NCBI GenBank assembly: GCA_005882525.1
Contig: VBGO01000067.1
Span: 3,869 to 18,567 of the forward strand
DNA: 14,699 nucleotides
Origin: Chloroflexota bacterium
GTDB lineage: Bacteria > Chloroflexota > Dormibacteria > CF-121
Direction of reading: 5' to 3'
The notes beneath the pieces are model-generated. The model saw only the letters and a program-made list of their open reading frames with translations. It was not told where the DNA came from and searched no databases. Made by a program: the position numbers and the translations under genes. Positions within the stretch are counted from its first letter, which is position 1. Every line of letters starts with the position of its first letter. Of the stretch, positions 7,335 through 14,239 are shown piece after piece.

Positions 7335-8801
7335 ATGAAGGTCGTTGAGAAAACCCAAACGCTCAAGATGTTCGTCGGCGGGCGGTGGGTCGATTCCGAA
7401 AGCGGGGAGACGTTCGAGGCGACCAGTCCGGCGACCGGCGAGGTGATCGCCACCCTGCCAAAGGGCACGCGCGCCGATGCCGGGCGCGCGCTGGAGGCTG
7501 CGTCCCAGGCCCGCTCCTCGATGGCGGCGCTCGGCGCCTTCGACCGGGCCGCGCTGCTCCATCGGGTCGCCGATGTCATGGAGGGTCGGCGGGAGGAGCT
7601 GGCTCGCTGGCTGACACTCGACCAGGGCAAGCCTTACAAGGCCGAAGCGCTCGGCGAAGTCGGTGAAGCGATCGAATATTTCCGCATCGCGGCGGAGGAT
7701 ATCAAGCGGCTGGAGACCAACGTCATCCCCTCGATGGCGAAGAACAAGCTCGTCTTCACGCTGCGCGTGCCGCGGGGCGTTTATGCGTTGATCACGCCGT
7801 GGAATTGGCCGCTGACGATGGCGACGGAGTTGATCGCGCCGGCGCTGGCCGGCGGCAACACCATCGTCTGGGCCCCGGCGACCTCCACCTCCGCCATCTC
7901 TGTCAAGTTGATGGAGTGCCTGGCCGAGGCGGACCTGCCGGCGGGCGCGGTCAACCTGGTCACCGGTCCGGGCTCTGTGGTTGGCGATGAGATTGCCGGC
8001 CATCCGCTGACCGCCGGCGTCGGCTTCGTCGGCTCGACCGAGACCGGGCGCTCGGTGGCGCGACGCGCCGCAGGCAAGCACGTGATGCTGGAACTCGGCG
8101 GCAACGGGCCGATCGTCATCTTCGATGATGCCGACATCGACCGCGCGGTCGAGGGCATCATCGTCGGTTGCTTCCTCTGCGCGGGCCAGAGCTGCACCGC
8201 CGGCGAGCGGATCCTGGTGCAGCGCGACTTTCAGGATTCGTTGATCCCGCGGCTGACCGACGCGACCACCAAAATCAAGCTGGGCGACCCCTTCGACGAG
8301 GGCACGACGATGGGACCCTTGAACAACGAGGGCGTCGCGACCAAGATGGACGAGCACGTCGCGGACGCCCTGGCTCAGGGCGCCAAGGTGGTGACCGGTG
8401 GCCATCGCGCCACCAGCTTTCCGACCCGCCTCTATTACGAGGCCACCGTCCTGCGCGGCGTCGATCCCCAGATGAGGGTCAGCAAGGAAGAAACCTTCGG
8501 CCCGATCGCCCCGCTGATCCCGTTTGACAACGAGGCGGACGCGCTGGCCATCGCCAACGATTCGCCCTACGGCCTGCTCGGCTCGGTCTACACGCGGGAT
8601 ATCGACCGCGCCCTGCGGTTCGCGCAGCGGCTCGAGACCGGTTGGGTGAACGTCAACGAATCATCCAACTACTGGGAAGCGCATATCCCGTTCGGCGGCC
8701 GCGCCGGGAAGGACAGCGGCATCGGCCGCGTGGGGGGGCATCGCGCGATCGAACAGATGACCGATCTCAAGACGATCATCGTGGACGTGCAGGAGCGCTG
8801 A
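7335..8801 (+). CDS. NAD(P)-dependent aldehyde dehydrogenase (betaine aldehyde dehydrogenase-like)
   Basis: A 488-residue ALDH-superfamily enzyme, the usual length, oxidising an aldehyde to the acid with NAD(P). Visible motifs: PWNWPL with N157 (oxyanion asparagine), GSTETG at 233-238, ELGGNGP with general base E253, GQSCTAGER with nucleophile C287, and EETFGP with E386. The spacings E253-C287 (34) and N157-C287 (130) agree with the family. The lysine expected 23 residues after N157 (Lys192 in human ALDH2, in the usual KPA motif that contacts the coenzyme ribose) is A180 in IVWAPATSTS. Next to an alcohol dehydrogenase and amine-demethylating enzymes, the natural guess is betaine aldehyde or a similar amino aldehyde. 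ALDH substrates are hard to predict from motifs, and no gene symbol is justified. A nucleotidyltransferase-like frame begins one base after its TGA. Confidence 0.92.
   Translation: MKVVEKTQTLKMFVGGRWVDSESGETFEATSPATGEVIATLPKGTRADAGRALEAASQARSSMAALGAFDRAALLHRVADVMEGRREELARWLTLDQGKPYKAEALGEVGEAIEYFRIAAEDIKRLETNVIPSMAKNKLVFTLRVPRGVYALITPWNWPLTMATELIAPALAGGNTIVWAPATSTSAISVKLMECLAEADLPAGAVNLVTGPGSVVGDEIAGHPLTAGVGFVGSTETGRSVARRAAGKHVMLELGGNGPIVIFDDADIDRAVEGIIVGCFLCAGQSCTAGERILVQRDFQDSLIPRLTDATTKIKLGDPFDEGTTMGPLNNEGVATKMDEHVADALAQGAKVVTGGHRATSFPTRLYYEATVLRGVDPQMRVSKEETFGPIAPLIPFDNEADALAIANDSPYGLLGSVYTRDIDRALRFAQRLETGWVNVNESSNYWEAHIPFGGRAGKDSGIGRVGGHRAIEQMTDLKTIIVDVQER
8791..8795 (+). promoter_or_regulatory. 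Shine-Dalgarno AGGAG upstream of a probable CTG start
   Basis: AGGAG sits in the last codons of the aldehyde dehydrogenase gene, seven bases before CTG 8803. No ATG, GTG or TTG exists in that frame between the preceding in-frame TGA (8758-8760) and GTG 8980. The ribosome binding site therefore supports CTG initiation. Confidence 0.5.
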
Positions 8802-8802
8802 G

Positions 8803-9573
8803 CTGACCACGGACACCAACGTTCCCGTCGCCGATGTCATCGCCGAGGCCGAGCGGATCGCCGCGGCCGCTCGCGAGACGAAGGTTCCCGTCAAGCTGGT
8901 CGGCGGCGCCGCCATCAACCTCCACTCCCCCAGCGCCCGGCGGGCGCCGCTCAAGCGGAAGTACGGCGACCTGGACTTTGTGGCGTCATCCAGGCAGCAG
9001 GCAGCGGTGCAAAAGTTGTTCGAGTCGCTCGGCTACGAGGGGGATCGCCGGTTCAACACCCTGAACGGGCACCAGCGGCTGCTCTACCTGGAGGGGGTGA
9101 ACGGGCGCCAGATCGACGTCTTCATCGACCGGATGAAAATGTGTCACGTCATCGAGCTGGCCAACCGGCTCGGGCACGAGGGGCCGACGCTGACCCCGGC
9201 CGACCTGCTGCTCAGCAAGCTGCAGGTCTACGAGGTCAACATGAAAGACCTGGTCGACACCGCCGCCTTGCTCCTCGACCATCCGATCGCGGACCATGAC
9301 GACGACGCCATCAACGGCGCCTACCTGGCCCGCCTGACCTCCGACGACTGGGGCCTGCACCGTACGCTCCAGCTCAATTCCGGGCGCGTCCGCGACGCCG
9401 CCCGCGTGCTCGAGGTCGACAGCCGACTGATCGACCAGCGGCTCGATGAGCTCTGGTCAAAAATCGACGCGCAACCGAAATCACTGCGGTGGAAGGTGCG
9501 CGCCAGGGTGGGCGATCGGGTCAGCTGGTATCAGCTTCCGGAGGAAGTCCGCCAGCCGTACCAGAAGGATTAG
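8803..9573 (+). CDS. Nucleotidyltransferase-fold protein (MNT/AbiEii-like), probable CTG start
   Basis: A 256-residue protein if begun at CTG 8803. Its N-terminal part carries the nucleotidyltransferase-fold signature: KLVGGAAINLH (residues 31-41, GG at 34-35) followed by KRKYGDLDFV with D56 and D58 as the paired metal-binding acidic residues, then QIDVFIDRM, which may supply the third acidic residue. Such proteins transfer a nucleotide to a small molecule, RNA or protein; AbiEii-type toxins and aminoglycoside nucleotidyltransferases are distant relatives. The next usual start, GTG 8980, would begin two residues after the DxD pair and delete the active site, so the longer form is much more likely. 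The frame keeps normal codon use throughout. It begins one base after the aldehyde dehydrogenase stop and is probably co-transcribed with the catabolic genes. No antitoxin-like partner is visible beside it. The function is not known. Confidence 0.7.
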   Translation: MTTDTNVPVADVIAEAERIAAAARETKVPVKLVGGAAINLHSPSARRAPLKRKYGDLDFVASSRQQAAVQKLFESLGYEGDRRFNTLNGHQRLLYLEGVNGRQIDVFIDRMKMCHVIELANRLGHEGPTLTPADLLLSKLQVYEVNMKDLVDTAALLLDHPIADHDDDAINGAYLARLTSDDWGLHRTLQLNSGRVRDAARVLEVDSRLIDQRLDELWSKIDAQPKSLRWKVRARVGDRVSWYQLPEEVRQPYQKD

Positions 9574-9588
9574 CCCTTCAGCTCGTCA

Positions 9589-9617
9589 TTGACAGCCCGC
9601 CGCGCGGCCCGTACTGT
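9589..9617 (+). promoter_or_regulatory. Sigma70-type promoter for the response regulator gene
   Basis: A perfect -35 box TTGACA (9589-9594) is followed after exactly 17 bases by TACTGT (9612-9617). The latter keeps the T, A and final T that matter most in a -10 box. Transcription would start near 9624, giving a leader of about 35 bases before ATG 9660. The promoter lies in the 86-base gap after the nucleotidyltransferase gene and marks the end of the catabolic operon. It is the only good promoter found in the window. Confidence 0.65.
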
Positions 9618-9647
9618 GGTCGCAGGCAGGCGGCATCGATGGGTTGT

Positions 9648-9654
9648 GGAGGGG
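9648..9654 (+). promoter_or_regulatory. Shine-Dalgarno GGAGGGG deciding the response regulator start
   Basis: GGAGGGG ends five bases before ATG 9660. It favours that codon over the in-frame ATG 9639 and over the upstream GTG 9489, both of which would add residues unlike a receiver domain. Confidence 0.6.
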
Positions 9655-9659
9655 CGGCC

Positions 9660-10067
9660 ATGATTGCGACAGCGCATCGCACCGAGGAAACCATCCGCGT
9701 CTTGTTCATCGAAAATGATCCCACCGTGGCCGAAATGTACAAGCTGAAGCTCGAATTGGATGGCTACCAGGTCACGGTGGTCGCCAATGACGACTCGGTC
9801 GTCGAGGAGGCGGTCGGTGCCCGGCCGGACATGATCTTCCTCGATCTTCGCCCTGGGGAGGACCAGGGGTTTGCCACCCTGGAGCGACTTCGCGCCGCGG
9901 CCGTCACCCGTGAGGTGCCGGTGATCATCCTGTCGAGTCAGGCGGCCAACGAGTTGGCCGGGCGCGGCTTCAAGGCCGACCTGCTCGATTACGTCGTCCG
10001 GGCCGACCCGGGCCCGAACGGGCTGAGCGGGAATCTCGAGGGCTGGGCCCAGGCCGGTTCGGGCTAA
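9660..10067 (+). CDS. Single-domain response regulator (CheY-like receiver)
   Basis: A 135-residue receiver domain with no output domain. Visible features are the acidic pocket FIENDP (E18, N19, D20), the phospho-acceptor D62 in IFLDL, S92 in IILSS (switch Ser/Thr position) and the final DYVVRAD segment. The lysine that normally contacts the phosphate in the KP/KAD position is R114 here, and N19 replaces the second acidic residue, so phosphorylation chemistry may be altered. It has its own promoter and ribosome binding site and no adjacent histidine kinase. Its stop lies 19 bases from that of the convergent HD-GYP/GGDEF gene, so the two could belong to one signalling circuit, but they cannot share a transcript. 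The partner kinase and target are unknown. Confidence 0.88.
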   Translation: MIATAHRTEETIRVLFIENDPTVAEMYKLKLELDGYQVTVVANDDSVVEEAVGARPDMIFLDLRPGEDQGFATLERLRAAAVTREVPVIILSSQAANELAGRGFKADLLDYVVRADPGPNGLSGNLEGWAQAGSG

Positions 10068-10071
10068 GCCG

Positions 10072-10086
10072 GCCGCCGCGGGCGGC
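10072..10086. terminator. GC-rich hairpin between convergent genes
   Basis: GCCGCC (10072-10077) pairs perfectly with GGCGGC (10081-10086) across a three-base GCG loop. It fills the 19-base gap between the response regulator TAA (10065-10067) and the minus-strand stop (10087-10089). It has no T-tract on either side, so it is a candidate bidirectional terminator of the non-canonical kind seen in G+C-rich bacteria. GC-rich sequence forms such stems easily. Confidence 0.45.
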
Positions 10087-12231
10087 TCAGGCGACCCGCT
10101 GCCGCTTGTCGACGTACATCGATCGGTCGGCGGCGGCCAGCAGGCCGTCGGCGCTGTGGCCGTCCGCCGGAAAGGCCGCGGTCCCGATCGAGACCGAAAT
10201 TCCGCCAGCCGAGTCGTCGCCACCAAGCAGGGTCCCGCCGATTCGGCGCGCCAGCGACATCGCCCCGACCTGATCCGTGCCCGGCATCAGTAGGACGAAT
10301 TCGTCGCCGCCCCAGCGAGTCACCAGGTCGGCGGGGCGAAGCTGGGAGCTGAGCACGGTCGCCACCCGCTTCAGCACCGCGTCGCCGGCGGCGTGACCGC
10401 GGGCATCGTTGACCTGCTTCAGGCCGTCGACGTCGAGCATGAGCACGGCGAACGGCTCGACCGACTCGGCGTCAAGCCGCTGCTCGAGTGCCTGCTCGAA
10501 GGCTCGCCGGTTGGCGACGCCGGTCAATGGGTCGGTTCGCGCCATCGCGGCCAGGCGCTCGATCAGGCGAGCATTGAAGATGGAGACGGCGGCCTGGTTA
10601 GCGAGGATGGTCAGCAGGCGAAGGTGGTCGCCGGTGTACTGGTGAAGGCCGACCTTGACGCTGACGATGACCCCGATCAGACGGTCCTCGAAGATCACCG
10701 GGACGGCGAGCATCGACTCATCGGTGTTGGTGGTGCCGGGGATGTGGACCGCCTTCGGATGCCGCTCGGTATCGCCGACCAGCGCGCCCTGCTTGGTTTC
10801 CGCGACCCAGCCGGTAATGCCCTGGCCCACCTGTAGGGCGAGCGTTTCCGCCGTGACGCCCTCGTATTCGGTGTGTTTGGTGTCGCTGAAGTAGACCGGC
10901 CGAAGCGTCTGCTCGTCGTCCTCCAGCAGATAGATCCGGCACTGGTCATAGGGCAGCAAGGTGGTGATGGCGCGACCGATGGTCTCGCAGATGCCGGGCA
11001 CGCTGACCGCCATGGCCAGACGCGCACCGAGTTGCTGGATGGCGTCGAGGTGCTGTGTCCAGGAATGGGCGAACTGGGGTTTGCGGTCTTCGTGCAGCGC
11101 GCTCTCCGCCGTTCCGGTGATGGCGACTTCGCCGGACTCGATCACATGCAGCAGCGCCTCGGCCACCCTCGGATCGAACTGCAGGCCTGCCTGGGCCCGG
11201 ATTTCCTTGAGGATCCAGTCCCGGGGGCGGGCGCGACGGTATGGCCGGTCGCTGGCCATCGCCTGGAAGGCATCGCAGGCATGGATGATGCGCGCCTCAA
11301 TTGGGATCTGCTCGCCACTGAGTGCATCCGGGTAACCACCGCCATCCCATCGCTCGTGCTCGGCCCGGACGATGGGCCGGATCCGGACCAGGAAGGGGAC
11401 CGAGGCGACGATGCGTTCACCAATCACCGGGTGCTCCCGCATGATGGCCGTCTCCTCGTCGTCGAGCGGCCCCGGTTTGTTCAGGATGTAGCCGGGGATG
11501 CCGATCTTACCGATGTCGTGCAGGAGTGCGCTGTACTCCAGGAAGCGCAGGGCTTCGTCCTCCAGACCGAGGCGCCGGCCGACGGCCAGTGCCAGCGCGG
11601 CCGTCTCCCGCGAGTGTGCCTCCGTATGGCGATCCTTGGCGTCGAGCGCCGCCGCCAGCGCCTCGATAGTCGACAGGTAGCTCTCTTCGAGCTGCATGCG
11701 ACGCCGCTCAGCCAGCTGATTCTCTTCGCGAAGCGCCTTGCGCCCCAGCGCCGGGATGTAGGCGCAGATCACCATGGATGCCGCCAGCAAAACGAGGGAG
11801 CGGCCATAGAAGCCGTCCCAGCGCTGGAGCACCAGCGGGAGCCCGGCCGCGAAAAGTGAGGTGAGCAATGCCGCGGCGGCGATCCGAAACTCGAGAATCG
11901 ACGCCGTGAACACGACGATGACAAGGAACAGGACCAGGAGGTGCGACCGCGTCCCGCCGGTGGCAAAGAGACCGACCGTCACCATGCCGATGCCGCCGAA
12001 CACGACCGGGATGAAGCGCCTCGCCGGGATCTGCCCCCATGGGAGCAGCCAGCAGACCACCCCGCCGGCATAGGCCAGGCCGGTCACGATCCACTCGACC
12101 GTATAGTTGACCCGCAGGTCGTTTCCGATGAAGTTCGCCGCCATCACGATGCTCGCCAGTCCCCAGAAGGAGACCGCGGCGGTCCTGAAGGTCGCCCGGT
12201 GCAGCTGCATGGGGAAGTCCGCGGATGGCAT
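10087..12231 (-). CDS. Membrane-bound HD-GYP, GAF and GGDEF protein (cyclic di-GMP turnover)
   Basis: A 714-residue signalling protein. Residues about 15-160 form five or six hydrophobic segments, followed by a charged helical linker (163-190). The HD-GYP phosphodiesterase domain spans about 190-370: HS at 206-207, LLHDIGKIGIP with H238/D239, EHP with H267, EHERWDGGGYP at 291-301, and D320 in ACDAF. The usual HHE is EHE (E291 in place of the first histidine). A GAF sensor domain spans about 400-555. The C-terminal GGDEF diguanylate cyclase (about 560-714) has LDVDGLKQVND (599-609), an intact RWGGDEF (639-645) and an inhibitory I-site RPAD at 632-635, five residues before GGDEF. Both activities look possible, with the membrane part and GAF as inputs. 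The start at 12231 lacks a clear ribosome binding site; M8 (12210) is an alternative. The gene diverges from rsmE. Confidence 0.92.
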   Translation of the reverse strand: MPSADFPMQLHRATFRTAAVSFWGLASIVMAANFIGNDLRVNYTVEWIVTGLAYAGGVVCWLLPWGQIPARRFIPVVFGGIGMVTVGLFATGGTRSHLLVLFLVIVVFTASILEFRIAAAALLTSLFAAGLPLVLQRWDGFYGRSLVLLAASMVICAYIPALGRKALREENQLAERRRMQLEESYLSTIEALAAALDAKDRHTEAHSRETAALALAVGRRLGLEDEALRFLEYSALLHDIGKIGIPGYILNKPGPLDDEETAIMREHPVIGERIVASVPFLVRIRPIVRAEHERWDGGGYPDALSGEQIPIEARIIHACDAFQAMASDRPYRRARPRDWILKEIRAQAGLQFDPRVAEALLHVIESGEVAITGTAESALHEDRKPQFAHSWTQHLDAIQQLGARLAMAVSVPGICETIGRAITTLLPYDQCRIYLLEDDEQTLRPVYFSDTKHTEYEGVTAETLALQVGQGITGWVAETKQGALVGDTERHPKAVHIPGTTNTDESMLAVPVIFEDRLIGVIVSVKVGLHQYTGDHLRLLTILANQAAVSIFNARLIERLAAMARTDPLTGVANRRAFEQALEQRLDAESVEPFAVLMLDVDGLKQVNDARGHAAGDAVLKRVATVLSSQLRPADLVTRWGGDEFVLLMPGTDQVGAMSLARRIGGTLLGGDDSAGGISVSIGTAAFPADGHSADGLLAAADRSMYVDKRQRVA

Positions 12232-12302
12232 GCTGGCGAATACAACGCGAGCTCGGCGGCCTTCCGTCGTCCGCTCGGCTTCCCCCCTGACCTAGGGCCG
12301 GC

Positions 12303-13001
12303 GTGTTCTGGGCCTTCGTCGACGCCTCCCGGATCTCGGATGGGAGGATCCGGATCGACGGGGCAAAGGGTCATCACCTGGCGCGAGTCCTGCGCATCCG
12401 GCCGGGCGAGCGCGGTGTCGCCGTATCCGCGGGGCGCGAGTACGACCTCGAGGTGGTCGAAACCCGGGGCGACCATATCGTCGGTCGCGTGCTCGGCGAG
12501 CGGCCCGTCGGTGGTGAGCCGGCCAACCGGGTGACGCTGCTCCAGGCGGTCCTGCCGAACCCCGATTTCGATGCCGTGATCGAAGCCGGGACCGCGGTCG
12601 GAATTCGAGACTTTGTCGCCGTCCAGGCGACTCGTTCGATCGGCCGGCCGGCGGCCAGCCGGCGGCTGCGCTGGCAGGCGATCGCGCAATCGGCGGCGGA
12701 GCAGAGCCATCGCGGGGAGATCCCGGAGGTGGCGGGGCCGATGGATCTGCCGGCCGCCCTCGACCGCGCGGCCGGCACCCGCCTGCTCGCGCTCGACCCG
12801 GCCGCCTCGCTGCCCCTGCTGCGCGCCCTCGACGGCGCGCCGGCCTACACCCTGGCGGTCGGCCCGGAGGGCGGCTGGACCGACGATGAGCGGAGCGCGC
12901 TGCATGGCCGCGGGGCGCTCACCGTCAACCTCGGTCCGCGGATCTTGCGGGCCCGGCTGGCCCCCATCGTGGCCGCTGCTATCCTCGTCCAACACCGATG
13001 A
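12303..13001 (+). CDS. rsmE: 16S rRNA (uracil(1498)-N(3))-methyltransferase RsmE
   Basis: SAM-dependent SPOUT/trefoil-knot methyltransferase that modifies U1498 of 16S rRNA; 232 residues, slightly short for the family. An N-terminal PUA-like part (HHLARVLRIRPGE, residues 20-32) is followed by the knot domain: AEQSHRGEIPEV (about 136-147), AVGPEGGWTDDE (about 185-196) and LGPRILRA (about 210-217). These are RsmE hallmarks. Relatives usually continue with ETA (ILRxETA), but this protein reads RLA there, with no sign of a frameshift. The GTG start at 12303 gives the expected N-terminus, and AGGG at 12294-12297 is a weak ribosome binding site. The last four bases overlap mtaB as ATGA, implying coupled translation. 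Its promoter must lie in the short divergent region 12232-12302 but is not recognisable. Confidence 0.9.
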   Translation: MFWAFVDASRISDGRIRIDGAKGHHLARVLRIRPGERGVAVSAGREYDLEVVETRGDHIVGRVLGERPVGGEPANRVTLLQAVLPNPDFDAVIEAGTAVGIRDFVAVQATRSIGRPAASRRLRWQAIAQSAAEQSHRGEIPEVAGPMDLPAALDRAAGTRLLALDPAASLPLLRALDGAPAYTLAVGPEGGWTDDERSALHGRGALTVNLGPRILRARLAPIVAAAILVQHR

Positions 13002-14230
13002 ACGTCTCGATCCAAACGCTCGGATGCAAGCTGAATTTCGCCGAGATGGCCGAGCTCGGCGACCGGCTGGCGAGGGCCGGATTCGCGGTATCGGACGGCG
13101 ACGAGCACGCCGACATCTGCGTGATCAACAGCTGTACGGTGACCGCGCAGGCGGACCGAAAGCTTCGGACGGTGGTGCATGGCCTGCGGCGCCGTCACCC
13201 GCAGGCGCATCTGATCCTGACGGGTTGCCACGTCGACAATCCGAATCCGCGGCTCTCCGCGGTTCCCAGTGTCGACGTCGCGTTCCCGAATGCGCGTAAG
13301 GGCGAGATCTTCGACTACGTCGCCTCGACCTTCACGCCGGCGGCCGGAAGCCGCGGATCGACGACCTTCGCCCGCTCCCGCTTCTTCCTCAAAGTGCAGG
13401 ACGGCTGCAACCACCGCTGCACCTACTGCATCGTGTGGCGAACGCGCGGCGCGTCGCACAGCGCCGAGGAAGCGATGCTGATCGACCGCGCACAGCGAGC
13501 GGTCGCCGACGGCTTTGGGGAGATCGTGCTAACCGGTGTCGACCTGGGCGCCTTTGGCCGCGATCGCGGACGGGGCTTCGCGCCGTTCGTTCGGCGCCTG
13601 CTGGAGGCGATCGCCCCGGCGCGCCTTCGCTTCAGCTCGATCAATGCCAATGACTTCACGCCCGACCTGATCGAGCTGGCCGGGGCCCCCCGGTTCTGCC
13701 GCCATCTCCACATCCCGTTGCAATCCGGGAGTGACGCGGTACTCAAGCGCATGGGTCGCCTCTACCGCCGGCGCGATTACCTGGCGCTCGTCGCCGCCCT
13801 GCGCGACCAATCCCCCGAAATCGCGATCACCGCTGACATCATCGTCGGCTTTCCGGGGGAGACCCACGTCGATTTCGGCGACACCGAATCGCTGGCTCGC
13901 GATGCCGGGCTCAGCGGGATGCATGTCTTCCGCTACTCACCCAGGGCGGGCACCGCCGCGCCACGGCTCGGCTTGCCGGTTGATGATCCCATCAGCCGTG
14001 ACCGCAGCCGCCGGCTGCAAGTGCAGGCGGAGGTCCAGCGCCGCGCGTACGAAGCCGGCTTCATCGATCGCGAGCTGGAGGTGATCTGGGACCGCCGGCT
14101 GCCCGCACGGATGCGCGGCCTGAGCGACAACTACATCACGGTCTACGCGGCCGAGCGCGGCCAGACGCTGGGCACCCTGGCCACCGTCCGACCGCTGACC
14201 CCGAGCGCCGACGGCCTCCTCTGCGGGTAA
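12998..14230 (+). CDS. mtaB: tRNA t6A37 methylthiotransferase MtaB
   Basis: Radical-SAM enzyme that adds a methylthio group to N6-threonylcarbamoyladenosine at position 37 of tRNA; 410 residues. The N-terminal MTTase domain has the three cysteines for the auxiliary iron-sulfur cluster at C10 (TLGCKLN), C46 (NSCTV) and C77 (TGCHVD). The radical-SAM cluster motif CNHRCTYC supplies C137, C141 and C144, followed by IVLTGVDLGAFGRD, HIPLQSGSDAVLKRM and ITADIIVGFPGET. A shortened TRAM-like RNA-binding tail ends the protein. The family's usual proline after CxYCI(I/V) is tryptophan (CIVWRTRG). MtaB is preferred over MiaB or RimO because of the TLGCKLN start and overall length. The ATG overlaps the rsmE stop by four bases. 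Confidence 0.93.
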   Translation: MNVSIQTLGCKLNFAEMAELGDRLARAGFAVSDGDEHADICVINSCTVTAQADRKLRTVVHGLRRRHPQAHLILTGCHVDNPNPRLSAVPSVDVAFPNARKGEIFDYVASTFTPAAGSRGSTTFARSRFFLKVQDGCNHRCTYCIVWRTRGASHSAEEAMLIDRAQRAVADGFGEIVLTGVDLGAFGRDRGRGFAPFVRRLLEAIAPARLRFSSINANDFTPDLIELAGAPRFCRHLHIPLQSGSDAVLKRMGRLYRRRDYLALVAALRDQSPEIAITADIIVGFPGETHVDFGDTESLARDAGLSGMHVFRYSPRAGTAAPRLGLPVDDPISRDRSRRLQVQAEVQRRAYEAGFIDRELEVIWDRRLPARMRGLSDNYITVYAAERGQTLGTLATVRPLTPSADGLLCG

Positions 14231-14239
14231 GCTAGGCCG

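Noticed and set aside
5691..8405. 904-codon open frame on the minus strand
   Set aside because: It is fully antisense to the MttB-family and aldehyde dehydrogenase genes, which have clear motifs. Its product is rich in R, H, G and D and has no recognisable domain; it is an effect of high G+C codon use.
9564..9579. Stem GAAGG/CCTTC at the end of the nucleotidyltransferase gene as a terminator
   Set aside because: The stem is only five base pairs with a six-base loop and no T-tract, too weak to call.
10873..11859. 328-codon plus-strand open frame
   Set aside because: It is antisense to the HD-GYP/GAF region of a gene with intact catalytic motifs, and its own product shows no domain.
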